DNA of 64,000 bases from CBFDBF01 sp050287725 (GCA_050287725.1 JBNKCL010000065.1:17748-81747); one strand, 5' to 3'; numbered from the stretch's first letter, positions 44,083 to 53,047 are shown. Notes: generated from the letters alone by a model not told the origin. A program made the numbers and translations.

Positions 44083-44119
44083 TAACCCTGTGTCGTATGA
44101 CATCGGAGGATCGTGTTCC

Positions 44120-44830
44120 ATGAAAAACCACTATCCGATCAAGATTGCCGGTTTCCTGCTGGCGGCGCTTGTCTCCGGCAACGCCTTGGCCGCGACCAGT
44201 GACCAGGAGGCCAAGATCAACGAAGTGTCCGAGGTGTTGAGCGAACTCAACCGTATCCCGGAAAAGAACATTCCGGCCAAGCTGCTGCGCAATGCAGAGG
44301 GTATCGCCATTATCCCCGCGGTGGTGAAGGTTGGGATCGTGATCGGCGGGCGCTACGGCAAGGGGATCCTCAGTATTCGCAAGAAAGACAAGACCTGGAG
44401 TGATCCGATTTTTCTCTCCCTGAAAGGCGGCAGTATCGGTTGGCAGATCGGCGCCCAGTCCACGGACGTGATCCTGGTGTTCAAGACCCGGAAGAGCCTG
44501 GACGGCATCCTCAAGGGAAAATTCACCCTGGGTGCGGATGCCGCGGTGGCGGCCGGCCCGGTTGGGCGGAGCGCCGAAGCGGCCACCGATACGAAATTGA
44601 AGGCGGAGGTCTACTCCTATTCCCGCAGCCGCGGACTATTCGCAGGTATCGCCCTGGACGGTGCGGCGCTGGATATTCAGGACAGGGACAACGCCAAATA
44701 TTACGGCGATCCGAGGATCACGGCCGACCGGATCGGGCGGGGCGAGAACCCCAATACCCCGGCTTCGGCGGCCAAGCTGCTGGAGATCTTGAGCCGGTAC
44801 ACCGACAAACAGGCGGATAACGATGAGTGA
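44120..44830 (+). CDS. Exported SYLF-domain (Ysc84-like) lipid-binding protein
   Basis: A 236-residue protein with a signal peptide (cleavage after NALA). The mature part is a SYLF domain: LLRNAEGIAIIPAVVKVGIV, GGRYGKGILSIR, FTLGADAAVAAGPVGRSAEA, and YSYSRSRGLFAGIALDGA. Eukaryotic SYLF proteins bind phosphoinositides; bacterial ones are uncharacterised. It lies between hisF and hisE and overlaps the hisE start by 8 nt, so it is cotranscribed with histidine genes although no link in function is known. Confidence 0.9.
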   Translation: MKNHYPIKIAGFLLAALVSGNALAATSDQEAKINEVSEVLSELNRIPEKNIPAKLLRNAEGIAIIPAVVKVGIVIGGRYGKGILSIRKKDKTWSDPIFLSLKGGSIGWQIGAQSTDVILVFKTRKSLDGILKGKFTLGADAAVAAGPVGRSAEAATDTKLKAEVYSYSRSRGLFAGIALDGAALDIQDRDNAKYYGDPRITADRIGRGENPNTPASAAKLLEILSRYTDKQADNDE

Positions 44831-45134
44831 CACACTGAAGCGCCTGGCCGGAGTGTTGGAAGAGCGCAAACATGCGGATCCTGCTTCCTCCTATGTGGCG
44901 GGTCTCTACGATAAGGGTCTGGACGCCATTCTGAAGAAGATCGGCGAAGAGGCGACCGAGACGGTGATGGCGGCCAAGGACGGGGCGGGAGACAAAATTA
45001 TCTACGAGGTAGCGGATCTCTGGTTTCATACCCTGGTGCTGCTGGCCCACCAGGGGTTGGATCCGGAGCAGGTCCTGCAGGAGCTGGAGCGTCGGTTCGG
45101 GTTGTCCGGACTGGTGGAGAAGGCCAACCGCTGA
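44823..45134 (+). CDS. hisE: Phosphoribosyl-ATP pyrophosphatase
   Basis: A 103-residue all-alpha MazG-fold pyrophosphatase, second step of histidine synthesis. The metal-binding motifs are KIGEEATETVMAAKD and VADLWFHTLVLL. It is a separate polypeptide from HisI (21082). The ATG lies inside the end of the SYLF gene. Confidence 0.95.
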   Translation: MSDTLKRLAGVLEERKHADPASSYVAGLYDKGLDAILKKIGEEATETVMAAKDGAGDKIIYEVADLWFHTLVLLAHQGLDPEQVLQELERRFGLSGLVEKANR

Positions 45135-45273
45135 TGGGCGCCTGTATCGGCCCCGAAAATCGGGTATGATCGAGCGCATAGGGACCGGTCGCCGCTGGTC
45201 CGGGACCGGATTTCTTCTGCCGGACATGCGGGTTTGAATACCTGAAGGTCCGGCTTATTCGTTGGAGAAAAAT

Positions 45274-45510
45274 ATGGGTATCGGTGGAATCAGTATCTGG
45301 CAATTGTTGATTATCCTCTTGATTGTAGTATTGCTGTTCGGCACCAAGCGCTTGAAAAACATCGGTTCCGATCTCGGCAACGCCGTCAAAGGCTTCAAGG
45401 GCGCCATGTCCGACAGCGACAAAGATGAGCAGAAGGAGCAGCTGGAGCGGCACGAGAAAGGGGATGTGATCGAAGGCGAGGCCACCCGGGAGGAGAAGGA
45501 GAAATCCTGA
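45274..45510 (+). CDS. tatA: Sec-independent translocase TatA
   Basis: A 78-residue TatA: short N-terminal TM (GISIWQLLIILLIVVLLFG), then an FG/TKRLKNIGSDLG hinge-amphipathic helix, and a charged C-terminal tail. TatA polymerises into the Tat export pore for folded proteins. The ATG at 45274 with GGAG-rich leader is used. Confidence 0.95.
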   Translation: MGIGGISIWQLLIILLIVVLLFGTKRLKNIGSDLGNAVKGFKGAMSDSDKDEQKEQLERHEKGDVIEGEATREEKEKS

Positions 45511-45545
45511 CGGGTCTGCGCGGTTGATTCCTCGACGCTGTCGCC

Positions 45546-45944
45546 ATGTTTGATATCGGCTTTTGGGAGTTGGTAGTGGTCGGTCTGGTGGCCCTGGTGG
45601 TGGTGGGGCCGGAACGCCTGCCCAAGCTCGCCTATACCGCCGGCAAGTGGCTGAGCAAGGGTCGCCGCATGGTCCAGCAGGTGAAACTGGAGATCGACAA
45701 GGAGATCAAAGCGGAAGAGCTCAAGCGGGTACTCGCGGAGCAGCAGAAGAAGCTCAAAAACCCGATCGAAGAGATTGTGGAGCAGACCTCCGGCGCGATG
45801 GGCGAACTGAAAAAAGAGACCGAAGCGGCCCTGCAGGAGATGGAAGGCAAGCCTGTTCGAAAAGCCGTGGTTTCCGATGCTACAACTGAGACGGCGGGGG
45901 TTCCCCCGGCCGGGTCCGATGAACGAAAACAACCAGACCGTTGA
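45546..45944 (+). CDS. tatB: Sec-independent translocase TatB
   Basis: A 132-residue TatB starting MFDIGFWELVVVGLVALVVVGPERLP, the diagnostic TatB segment with Pro after the TM, followed by a long amphipathic and coiled-coil region. With TatC it forms the receptor for twin-arginine signals. The end overlaps the tatC start by 26 nt. Confidence 0.95.
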   Translation: MFDIGFWELVVVGLVALVVVGPERLPKLAYTAGKWLSKGRRMVQQVKLEIDKEIKAEELKRVLAEQQKKLKNPIEEIVEQTSGAMGELKKETEAALQEMEGKPVRKAVVSDATTETAGVPPAGSDERKQPDR

Positions 45945-47016
45945 CGCGGCCGAGCAGGAGCAGCCGTTCGTCTCGCACCTGGTGGAGTTGCGCGACCGGC
46001 TGTTACGCATGGTGGTCGCCGTCGGGTTGGTGTTTCTCTGTCTGGTCTACTTCTCCAACGATATCTACACCTTTGTCGCCGCACCGCTGATCCAGGTGAT
46101 GCCGGTCGGCACCGGCATGATCGCCACCGAGGTGCTGTCGCCCTTCCTCACGCCTCTCAAACTCACCCTGGTGGTTTCGCTGTTTGTCGCCATGCCTTTT
46201 GTGCTCTATCAGCTCTGGGCATTTATCGCACCCGGCCTCTATCTGCACGAACGCAGGTTGGTAATACCGCTGGTGGCTTCCAGCGTCGTGCTGTTCTACG
46301 CCGGCGCCTCCTTCGCCTACTTCGTGGTGTTCAAGCTGGTATTCGGTTTTTTGGTGAAAATCCTGCCGGCGGGTGTGACCATGATGACCGACATCCGCGC
46401 CTATCTCGATTTCGTGTTGCGCATGTTCTTCGCTTTCGGGCTTGCCTTTGAGCTGCCGATCGCCATCATCCTGCTGGTATGGATGGGGATCACCACTCCC
46501 GAGAGCCTGACGGAGAAGCGCCCCTACATCGTGGTGGGAATCTTCGTAGCCGCCATGCTGCTCACCCCGCCCGACGTCATTTCTCAGAGCCTGCTGGCGA
46601 TTCCCATGTGGTTGTTGTTTGAACTGGGGGTGATCTTCTCCCGCATGTTCCTGCACCGCCGGGAAGAGGCGGAGGCGGCCGCCGAAGAGAAGGCGTCCGA
46701 CTCTGCCCCGGAAACTTCGGAGCAACCCGAGATGGTGCCGCTGGCTGCGACGGAGACCGGTGAGCCGGATCCGGAAGGGCGCTATCGTCCCCTCACCGAA
46801 AAAGAACTCGCCGCCGGTCTGGAGGGGATTGTCGGGACCGGGGAAGAGGGGGCTGACTCCGATGACCCGGTCGACGCCAAGATACGCCGCATCAACCGCC
46901 TGCGGGATGAAGAGGATGATGCGGGTGCCCGGAAGCTGTTGTATGAAGTGTTGGCGGAAGGCAATGAGGAGCAGGTTATGGTAGCCCGCAACATCCTCGC
47001 GCAACTGGATAGTTAG
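45919..47016 (+). CDS. tatC: Sec-independent translocase TatC with long C-terminal extension ending in a FimV-like motif
   Basis: A 365-residue TatC; standard TatC ends near residue 250. The core has six TM helices with FVSHLVELRDRLLR at the N-terminus and LYQLWAFIAPGLYLHERR. After the last helix (RMFLHRREE) come an acidic, low-complexity linker and a helix pair, INRLRDEEDDAGARKLLYEV and LAEGNEEQVMVARNILAQL, which resemble the FimV C-terminal domain (GARxLLxEVLxEGxxxQxxxAxxLLxQL). TatC is the signal-peptide receptor. The extension would lie in the cytoplasm. Confidence 0.93.
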   Translation: MNENNQTVDAAEQEQPFVSHLVELRDRLLRMVVAVGLVFLCLVYFSNDIYTFVAAPLIQVMPVGTGMIATEVLSPFLTPLKLTLVVSLFVAMPFVLYQLWAFIAPGLYLHERRLVIPLVASSVVLFYAGASFAYFVVFKLVFGFLVKILPAGVTMMTDIRAYLDFVLRMFFAFGLAFELPIAIILLVWMGITTPESLTEKRPYIVVGIFVAAMLLTPPDVISQSLLAIPMWLLFELGVIFSRMFLHRREEAEAAAEEKASDSAPETSEQPEMVPLAATETGEPDPEGRYRPLTEKELAAGLEGIVGTGEEGADSDDPVDAKIRRINRLRDEEDDAGARKLLYEVLAEGNEEQVMVARNILAQLDS

Positions 47017-47059
47017 TCGTCTTTTTTTGTCCCGGCGAAGGTCGGGGTATGGATGTCAC

Positions 47060-47398
47060 TTACCGATACCGCATCCGGGTTCCGTGCAACAACGACAGCG
47101 TAATCTCCTGTGCGCTCAGCGCCGCGGGGAAATAGGTCCCCGAGATCTTCGCGCCGCTGATGCTGGCCCCCTCCAGATTGGTCTCGGAAAAATCGATCCC
47201 CCGCAGATCCGCCTGTCGCAGATAACAGTCGGACATATCCAAACCTTTGGCATTCAAACCCCGGAGATCCACTCCCCGCAGGTCGGTGTGGCGCAGGTCG
47301 TACATGGCGCCGTCCTCCCGTTGGGCATTGAACTCCGTGATCTTCCCGTGGCGCAGCAGTTGAAACAGCGGGTCGTCTTTGATTTCCGGTTTTGACAT
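47060..47398 (-). CDS. Pentapeptide-repeat protein
   Basis: A 112-residue protein with tandem pentapeptides of the A(D/N)LxX type from about residue 30 to 85: YDLRHTDLRGVDLRGLNAKG then QADLRGIDFSETNLEGASIS. Such repeats form a right-handed quadrilateral beta-helix. The ATG at 47398 has GGGAGGTG upstream; a longer open frame to 47626 is not supported. No TM or signal peptide. Function unknown. Convergent with tatC. Confidence 0.85.
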   Translation of the reverse strand: MSKPEIKDDPLFQLLRHGKITEFNAQREDGAMYDLRHTDLRGVDLRGLNAKGLDMSDCYLRQADLRGIDFSETNLEGASISGAKISGTYFPAALSAQEITLSLLHGTRMRYR

Positions 47399-47689
47399 GG
47401 CGAATACACCTCCCACACAACATTCTAGACCAATAAAGGCTGCCGGTAGTAAGCGGCCCGGAGCGGGATGGCCGGCAGCCGTCCGCTTGCACCGGCTGCA
47501 AGCGGCCGACCGATTTGAAAACGCCCTCAAAGTAGGTGATGATTCCGCGGGAGTGTGAAATGAATACGGATGTCGGAGGGGATGGCCGGTATGAGCAGCA
47601 GGATTGTATCGAATGCGGTAAGGCATGCCTTCTGGCCATCCCTATGCGCAAGCCCCGGCAGCTGTAGCAAGTAACCGGTGGTCACCCTG

Positions 47690-48640
47690 ATGCATAATTA
47701 CGAAACGAGAAAACGCATACTGGTGACGGGGGGTGCGGGCTTTATCGGCTCGCATTTGTGCGACCGGCTGCTCGCGCAAGGTCACGAAGTACTCTGTGTC
47801 GACAACCTGTTTACAGGAAACAAGAGTAATATCGACCATCTCCATAACCATCCACGTTTTGAATTTGTCCGGCATGATATCTGTTTCCCGCTCTATGTGG
47901 AGGTGGACGCCGTCTTTAACCTTGCTTGCCCCGCCTCGCCTATCCATTACCAGTACGATCCCGTGCAAACCACAAAAACCAGTGTCCTGGGCGCCGTCAA
48001 TATGCTGGGCCTTGCCAAGCGGCTTGGAATTCCCATCCTGCAAGCCTCCACCAGCGAGGTCTACGGTGACCCGCAGGTCCATCCGCAACCGGAGGCCTAC
48101 TGGGGGAACGTTAATCCGATCGGTTTCAGGTCATGTTATGACGAAGGTAAGCGTTGTGCGGAGACCCTGTTTTTCGACTACCGTCGTCAGCATAATCTCG
48201 AAATCAAGGTGGCGCGCATATTCAATACTTACGGTCCTCGGATGCATCCCGACGACGGAAGGGTCGTGTCCAATCTCATTATGCAGGCCATACATAATCG
48301 GCCTTTAACCATCTATGGGACAGGGAAGCAGACCAGGTCGTTCTGCTACATTGACGATATGCTTGACGGCCTATTATGCCTGATGTCCAGTCCTCCCGAT
48401 TTCACCGGACCTGTAAATCTCGGCAATCAAACGGAACTCAGCATGAACGAACTGGCAAGAATGGTCATTCGTCTTGCCGCGTCCGAGTCTGAAATCCAAT
48501 ACAAACCGTTGCCGAGTGACGATCCGATACAAAGGCAACCTGATATTGCGTTGGCAAAGCAACGACTCGGCTGGACGCCGATGGTATCACTTGAAGAGGG
48601 TCTGGCTCGTACGATCCGGTACTTTCGGAGCATTACTTAA
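47690..48640 (+). CDS. NAD-dependent UDP-glucuronate decarboxylase-like epimerase (UXS family)
   Basis: A 316-residue extended SDR. The NAD-binding motif is ILVTGGAGFIGSHLCDRL, followed by DNLFTGNKSNIDHL, STSEVYGDP and the catalytic SCYDEGKRCAE (YxxxK). The overall pattern matches UDP-glucuronate decarboxylase (UDP-xylose synthase). The ATG at 47690 is chosen. Base composition is lower in GC than that of tatABC. A glycosyltransferase gene follows 18 nt after, so the two form a small glycan module. Confidence 0.88.
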   Translation: MHNYETRKRILVTGGAGFIGSHLCDRLLAQGHEVLCVDNLFTGNKSNIDHLHNHPRFEFVRHDICFPLYVEVDAVFNLACPASPIHYQYDPVQTTKTSVLGAVNMLGLAKRLGIPILQASTSEVYGDPQVHPQPEAYWGNVNPIGFRSCYDEGKRCAETLFFDYRRQHNLEIKVARIFNTYGPRMHPDDGRVVSNLIMQAIHNRPLTIYGTGKQTRSFCYIDDMLDGLLCLMSSPPDFTGPVNLGNQTELSMNELARMVIRLAASESEIQYKPLPSDDPIQRQPDIALAKQRLGWTPMVSLEEGLARTIRYFRSIT

Positions 48641-48658
48641 CTTGGGTTGTTGTACTCC

Positions 48659-49522
48659 ATGAACAAGAACGTCGAGATAGCCTTTATCACTACCTGCAAA
48701 GGCAGATTAAAACATATTCAGCGTACGCTACCCGCTCTGGTCGCAGAGAATCCATATGAGATTATCCTTGTCGACTATGGCTGTCCGCAAAGCACCGGGG
48801 ATTGGGTTGAGTCCAATTATCCCTCGGTGAAGGTGGTGCGGGTCACCGACGACCCGGGGTTCTGTGCGGCCAGGGCGCGTAACATAGGTGCACAGCATGC
48901 TACCGCGCAATGGCTCTGTTTTATCGACGGCGATATATGTGTGGCGCCCGGCTTCCTGCAATGGTTGTCGGGCAATATCAAGCCGAACAATTATTACCGC
49001 GCATCCCCTCCGGCGGATGGGGAACGCGATCAGGAGACCTGGGGGACTTTTGTATGTCAACAGGAGGTTTTCGAGAAAGTCGGCGGGTATGACGAGGCCT
49101 TTCGAGGGTGGGGCGGGGAGGATGACGAGTTGTATAATCGACTTGCGATGGAGAATTATACGGAATCGGAGTATCCGTCAACTTATATCAATGCCATTCA
49201 GCATGATGATGATATGCGCACGATGTTTTATGGCATAAAGAAAAAAGAACACCACTGGTTTATCAATCAGTTTTATACCACCGCGAAATTTGATATTGCG
49301 AGAGTCCGGAACAAACCGCTTTCACTGCGAGCTCGCCACGCTCTCATGCGCGACATCCAGGCGGCGCTGGCCGAGTGGTTTAGTAAAGGTGCGGCTACGC
49401 CATTCTCTTTTACTGTGACATTCGAGCTGGATGCCTGGCTTCCTGTGACGCAGCGGATGGCCAGGAAGTATCATTTTACATATGAAACGCAGGGACTCCC
49501 CGAGGCGTCTGATGCCCGGTAA
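48659..49522 (+). CDS. GT-A family glycosyltransferase
   Basis: A 287-residue family-2-like glycosyltransferase. It has the nucleotide-sugar region FITTCKGRLKHIQRTL, the DxD-type metal motif in CFIDGDICVAPGF, and RGWGGEDDELYNRL, a motif shared with galactosyltransferase C-terminal domains (Glyco_transf_7C). The C-terminal 80 residues have no recognisable fold. It probably transfers a sugar made by the preceding epimerase. No membrane anchor is seen. Confidence 0.85.
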   Translation: MNKNVEIAFITTCKGRLKHIQRTLPALVAENPYEIILVDYGCPQSTGDWVESNYPSVKVVRVTDDPGFCAARARNIGAQHATAQWLCFIDGDICVAPGFLQWLSGNIKPNNYYRASPPADGERDQETWGTFVCQQEVFEKVGGYDEAFRGWGGEDDELYNRLAMENYTESEYPSTYINAIQHDDDMRTMFYGIKKKEHHWFINQFYTTAKFDIARVRNKPLSLRARHALMRDIQAALAEWFSKGAATPFSFTVTFELDAWLPVTQRMARKYHFTYETQGLPEASDAR

Positions 49523-49596
49523 TTGTCAGAACGGGTTTGTGCTTTAGATAAAAGCCCGGCTACGGGATTCTGCTCCACCGGGGTGCGCCCCGGGAT

Positions 49597-50673
49597 CTAA
49601 CCGACCAACGCTACGCTTTTCACTTGTGCATAGAGCTGCATCCCTTCCCGCAATCCCAGGGACAGGGCGGAGCGGCGGGTGATGCGCGCCAGCAATTTCT
49701 GGTCGTCTTCCAGCGCCAATCGTACCAACATCTGACTGGGTGAGATTTCACGGGTATCGACCACCCGCGCGGGCAGGATATTGATGATGCTGGTGTCGTT
49801 ATGGGCACGCAGAGCGAGGCTGACGTCCCGCGCCTGAATCCGTATCCGGGTATGTTTGCCGACGCGCAGGTCTTCCCGGCTCACCGCCACCCGGCCGCCG
49901 TGCATGGAGATCCAGGTGAGGTGATAGGTGTCGTCGTGGGATGAAACATACCCCTCCAGCAGCGCGGCGGCGGTGTCGTAGCTCGCCAGCGGCAGATCGA
50001 GGCGGGTGAGCATGTCGGCGGTCTCGCCCTGGGCGGCCACCCGGCCCTCCTCGATCAGGACCATATGGTCGGACAGTTGTGCCACCTCGTTGGGATCGTG
50101 GGAGACATAGAGCGACGGGATGGCGAACTCATCGTGCAGACACTCCAGATAGGGCAGAATGGCCCGTTTGGCGGCGTGGTCCAGCGCCGCGAGCGGTTCG
50201 TCCATCAGCAGCAGTTTGGGGCTGGTCAGCAGGGCGCGCCCGATGGCCACCCGCTGCCGTTCGCCGCCGGAGAGGCTTTGGGTGGCACGGGTCAGCAGCG
50301 GTGCGAGGCCGAGCAGCTGTACCACGTCGTCGAACCGGATCTGGCGCTCCTTTTTAGGGATGCGGTTCCAGCCGTACTCCAGGTTGCGCCGCACTGAGAG
50401 ATGGGGGAACAGGCTGGCCTCCTGAAACACATAACCCAGCCGCCGGCGAAAGGTGGGGAGGAATTGTTGTTGGTCCTGCCAAACCTCTCCGTTCACCCGG
50501 ACGATCCCCTGCGGCGCCCGGACCAGCCCCGCCACACTGCGCAGGACAGTGGTCTTGCCGGAACCGGAATGGCCGAACAGCGCAGTTACGCCCACCGACG
50601 GGGCCTCGAACGCCACATCCAGGTTGAAATCCCCCAGACGATTCTGCAACCGGACCTCGATCTGACCGCTCAT
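49597..50673 (-). CDS. modC: Molybdate ABC transporter ATP-binding protein
   Basis: A 358-residue ATPase of the molybdate importer. Walker A is FGHSGSGKTTVLRS, the signature is LSGGERQRVAIGRAL, and Walker B is LLLMDEPLAALD. The C-terminal part (about 290-355) is a TOBE/MOP-type domain that binds oxyanion (VKSVALVG ending). The ATG at 50673 overlaps the modB stop (ATGA). Molybdate uptake fits the nitrogenase genes in the window. Confidence 0.95.
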   Translation of the reverse strand: MSGQIEVRLQNRLGDFNLDVAFEAPSVGVTALFGHSGSGKTTVLRSVAGLVRAPQGIVRVNGEVWQDQQQFLPTFRRRLGYVFQEASLFPHLSVRRNLEYGWNRIPKKERQIRFDDVVQLLGLAPLLTRATQSLSGGERQRVAIGRALLTSPKLLLMDEPLAALDHAAKRAILPYLECLHDEFAIPSLYVSHDPNEVAQLSDHMVLIEEGRVAAQGETADMLTRLDLPLASYDTAAALLEGYVSSHDDTYHLTWISMHGGRVAVSREDLRVGKHTRIRIQARDVSLALRAHNDTSIINILPARVVDTREISPSQMLVRLALEDDQKLLARITRRSALSLGLREGMQLYAQVKSVALVG

Positions 50674-51347
50674 GGTTTGTAGCCCCGATTGAGACGCCCG
50701 TTGATCAGGTAGAGGGCGGTGAGGATCAGGAACGAGAACAGCAGCATGCCGCCGGCGATCAGGTGCGCCTGTCCGTATTGCAGGGTCTCGACGTGATCGT
50801 AGATCGCCACCGACAACACCTTGGTTTCGCCGGGGATGCTGCCGCCGATCATCAATACCACGCCGAATTCGCCCATGGTATGCGCGAAGGTCAGCACCGC
50901 CGCGGTCAGAAAACCGGGGCGCGCCAGCGGCACGATGATGGTGAAGAATCGGTCCCAGGGGGAGGCGCGCAGGGTGGCGGCCGCCTCGATGGGGCGGCTG
51001 CCGAGGGACTCGAAGGTGTTCTGCAACGGTTGCACCAGAAACGGCAGTGAATAGATCACCGACGCCACCACAAGTCCGGCGAAGGTGAAGGGGAGGGTGC
51101 CGAGCCCGATGGATTGGGTAAAGGCCCCCACCGGCCCGTTGGGACCGAGCAGCAGCAACAGATAGAAACCCAGCACCGTGGGCGGCAGCACCAGCGGCAA
51201 CGCCACCACTGCGGCCAGCGGCTGTTTGTACCAGGCGCCGGTGCGCGCCAGCCACCAGGCGATCGGGGTCCCGATCACCAGCAGCACCAGAGTGGTGATA
51301 CTCGCCAGTTGCAGCGTCAGCCAGACCGGCTGCCAATCGAATGCCAT
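50670..51347 (-). CDS. modB: Molybdate ABC transporter permease
   Basis: A 225-residue inner membrane permease with about five TM helices. The ATPase-contact loop is EAAATLRASPWDRFFTIIVP (EAA motif). Starts MAFDWQPVWLTLQLAS. Middle gene of modABC, 11 nt after modA and overlapping modC by four bases. Confidence 0.95.
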   Translation of the reverse strand: MAFDWQPVWLTLQLASITTLVLLVIGTPIAWWLARTGAWYKQPLAAVVALPLVLPPTVLGFYLLLLLGPNGPVGAFTQSIGLGTLPFTFAGLVVASVIYSLPFLVQPLQNTFESLGSRPIEAAATLRASPWDRFFTIIVPLARPGFLTAAVLTFAHTMGEFGVVLMIGGSIPGETKVLSVAIYDHVETLQYGQAHLIAGGMLLFSFLILTALYLINGRLNRGYKP

Positions 51348-51358
51348 AGAGGGTTCCG

Positions 51359-52117
51359 TTATTCCACGCCGTAGCCGTAAGCGGTGATTATCTCACGGGC
51401 GGCGTCGCTCTTCAGGAAATCGAGAAACGCACGGGCTGCCGGATTGCCGGCCCCGGTCTGCAACAGCACGGCGGCCTGTTCGATGGGTGCATAGTACTCC
51501 GTCGGCACCTCCCAGGTGGAACCCGGATCTCCCTGCCATCCCTTGACCTGCGACAAGGCCACGAAGCCGGCCTCGGCGTTGCCGGTGGCGACAAATTGGA
51601 AGGTCTGGGCAATGGAGTCCCCCTGGACCAGCTTGGGCTTGAGTACGGACAACAGGTCCAGGTGCGCCATCACCTGTCGGGCCGCCAGCCCATAGGGGGC
51701 GGTGTCCGGGTTGGCGATAGCGAGATGGTCGAAGGTGTTATTTTCCAAATAGGCAACGCCGTCCCCGAAAAGTCCCGCCTTCGCGCTCCAGAGCGCCAGC
51801 TTGCCGCGGGCGTAGATGAAACGGCTGCCCGGGACCGCCAGTCCTTCCTCCTCGGCCTTGATGGGGCGTTCGGTGTCGGCCGCCAGAAACACCTCGAACG
51901 GAGCACCGTTCTGGATCTGGGCGTAGAGCTTGCCGGTGGAGCCGTAACTGATCTTGGCGCTGTGGCCGGTGGTCTCCTGAAATCGCTGGGCGATCTGCCG
52001 GGCGGCATCGGTAAAGTTGGCTGCTACGGCGACACTGACCTCGGCGGCAGCGGCAAAACCGCAGATCAGCGACAAAATCAGAACGATGAGAATTGAGAAG
52101 GGTTTGCGCATCGTCAT
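51359..52117 (-). CDS. modA: Molybdate-binding periplasmic protein
   Basis: A 252-residue exported solute-binding protein. The signal peptide ends near AAAAEV; the mature part begins VSVAVAANFTDAARQIAQRF, and SYGSTGKLYAQIQNG and the family motif PFEVFLAADTERP bind molybdate or tungstate. GGGAG lies six bases before the ATG. No convincing ModE operator is seen in the AT-rich region upstream. Confidence 0.95.
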   Translation of the reverse strand: MTMRKPFSILIVLILSLICGFAAAAEVSVAVAANFTDAARQIAQRFQETTGHSAKISYGSTGKLYAQIQNGAPFEVFLAADTERPIKAEEEGLAVPGSRFIYARGKLALWSAKAGLFGDGVAYLENNTFDHLAIANPDTAPYGLAARQVMAHLDLLSVLKPKLVQGDSIAQTFQFVATGNAEAGFVALSQVKGWQGDPGSTWEVPTEYYAPIEQAAVLLQTGAGNPAARAFLDFLKSDAAREIITAYGYGVE

Positions 52118-52524
52118 TTGCTACTCCCGGTTGCTAATTTGTACGACAGATTGACTCCAAAAGCGACGGGTCTCGCCCAGGAGTCCAAAATAGCGCTATG
52201 CAACCGCAATGCCATTTACAAAACTATAACAAAAACAACGTACTTAAAAGATATGCAGTGGAGTGGATCGGCGGATATGTGTGGATTTGTCGGAAATCGT
52301 ACAAGTCATAACGAGTTCTTTCCATTCGACGGTTCGATAGAAGATTCTGGGCGGTGCTTGATAAAGACAAGCGACTACCCCGCCGAAGCGCAGGCTGCAG
52401 GGGCAGTTATATCGCATGGTTCAGACGTTCTTTACCGGGTTATAGGAAATCTCTTACAGTGGGACAGTATCGGATAGATTAAGCTGTCACTTCTTTGATT
52501 AAGCATGGAAACAAGGACGATTCA
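52118..52524. other. Intergenic region upstream of modA
   Basis: About 400 nt. An open plus-strand frame (52118-52477) has no ribosome site, no family resemblance and biased composition, and is not accepted as a gene. The part near 52200-52250 is AT-rich and probably holds the modA promoter. Confidence 0.45.
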
Positions 52525-52767
52525 ATGCGATATAAATCTCTGATGATTATTTTTTTCCTTCTATTTACTACGGTTGCTTATGCCGGACACGAGCGTGGCA
52601 CTTTGAAAGAGTGCCAGAAAATCAAGGATCGCATAGAGAGGTATACAAATCTTCGTCGAGCCGGCGGTAGCGGCAGACAGATGAGCGGTTGGCAGAAAAA
52701 ACGGAATTACTACAAAGAACAATATTCAGAGAAGGACTGTATGCGGCATCGAAACCATCTTAAATGA
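52525..52767 (+). CDS. Small exported protein of unknown function
   Basis: An 80-residue protein with a signal peptide (MRYKSLMIIFFLLFTTVAYA). The mature part is a charged helix pair with two cysteines (LKECQKIKDRIERYTNLRR and SEKDCMRHRNHLK) that could form a disulfide staple. I recall similar small hypothetical exported proteins in other Gammaproteobacteria, but no function. Lower GC than the surrounding genes. Confidence 0.6.
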   Translation: MRYKSLMIIFFLLFTTVAYAGHERGTLKECQKIKDRIERYTNLRRAGGSGRQMSGWQKKRNYYKEQYSEKDCMRHRNHLK

Positions 52768-52879
52768 GCGGCCGTTTTCTGTGATTCCGTTATCTCAATG
52801 AGTCTTTTGGCATGTGGTGGCCCCGGCGATCCCCTGTTCATCTTTGAAATTCTCCCCGGCATGCTTTGAAGGATGCCGC

Positions 52880-52917
52880 CTGCGCCATTTGTAGGAAATA
52901 TCCTACAAATGGTGCAG
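52880..52917. promoter_or_regulatory. Perfect palindrome upstream of the phospholipase/nuclease-like gene
   Basis: Arms CCATTTGTAGGA and TCCTACAAATGG around AATA, extended by CTGC/GCAG and a G-T pair to 17 bp. No T run on either strand, so it is not a clear terminator. It resembles a dyad operator and lies 130 nt before the gene at 53048. Confidence 0.55.
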
Positions 52918-53047
52918 GCAACTTCGGTTATGATCAACGAATTGCCGGAGATATATTTCACTGTCTGTGCCGGTGTTGAAACGCAATCATGGGGTTATTT
53001 TCTGGATTACTTCCTGGGCCGCGAAAAATTGGAAGCGGAGCGAATCA

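Noticed and set aside
52118..52260. ModE operator upstream of modA
   Set aside because: The AT-rich stretch has no clear dyad of the TATATA-N6-TATATA type.
52118..52477. 119-codon plus-strand frame upstream of modA
   Set aside because: No ribosome site, no family resemblance, and it covers the expected modA promoter region.
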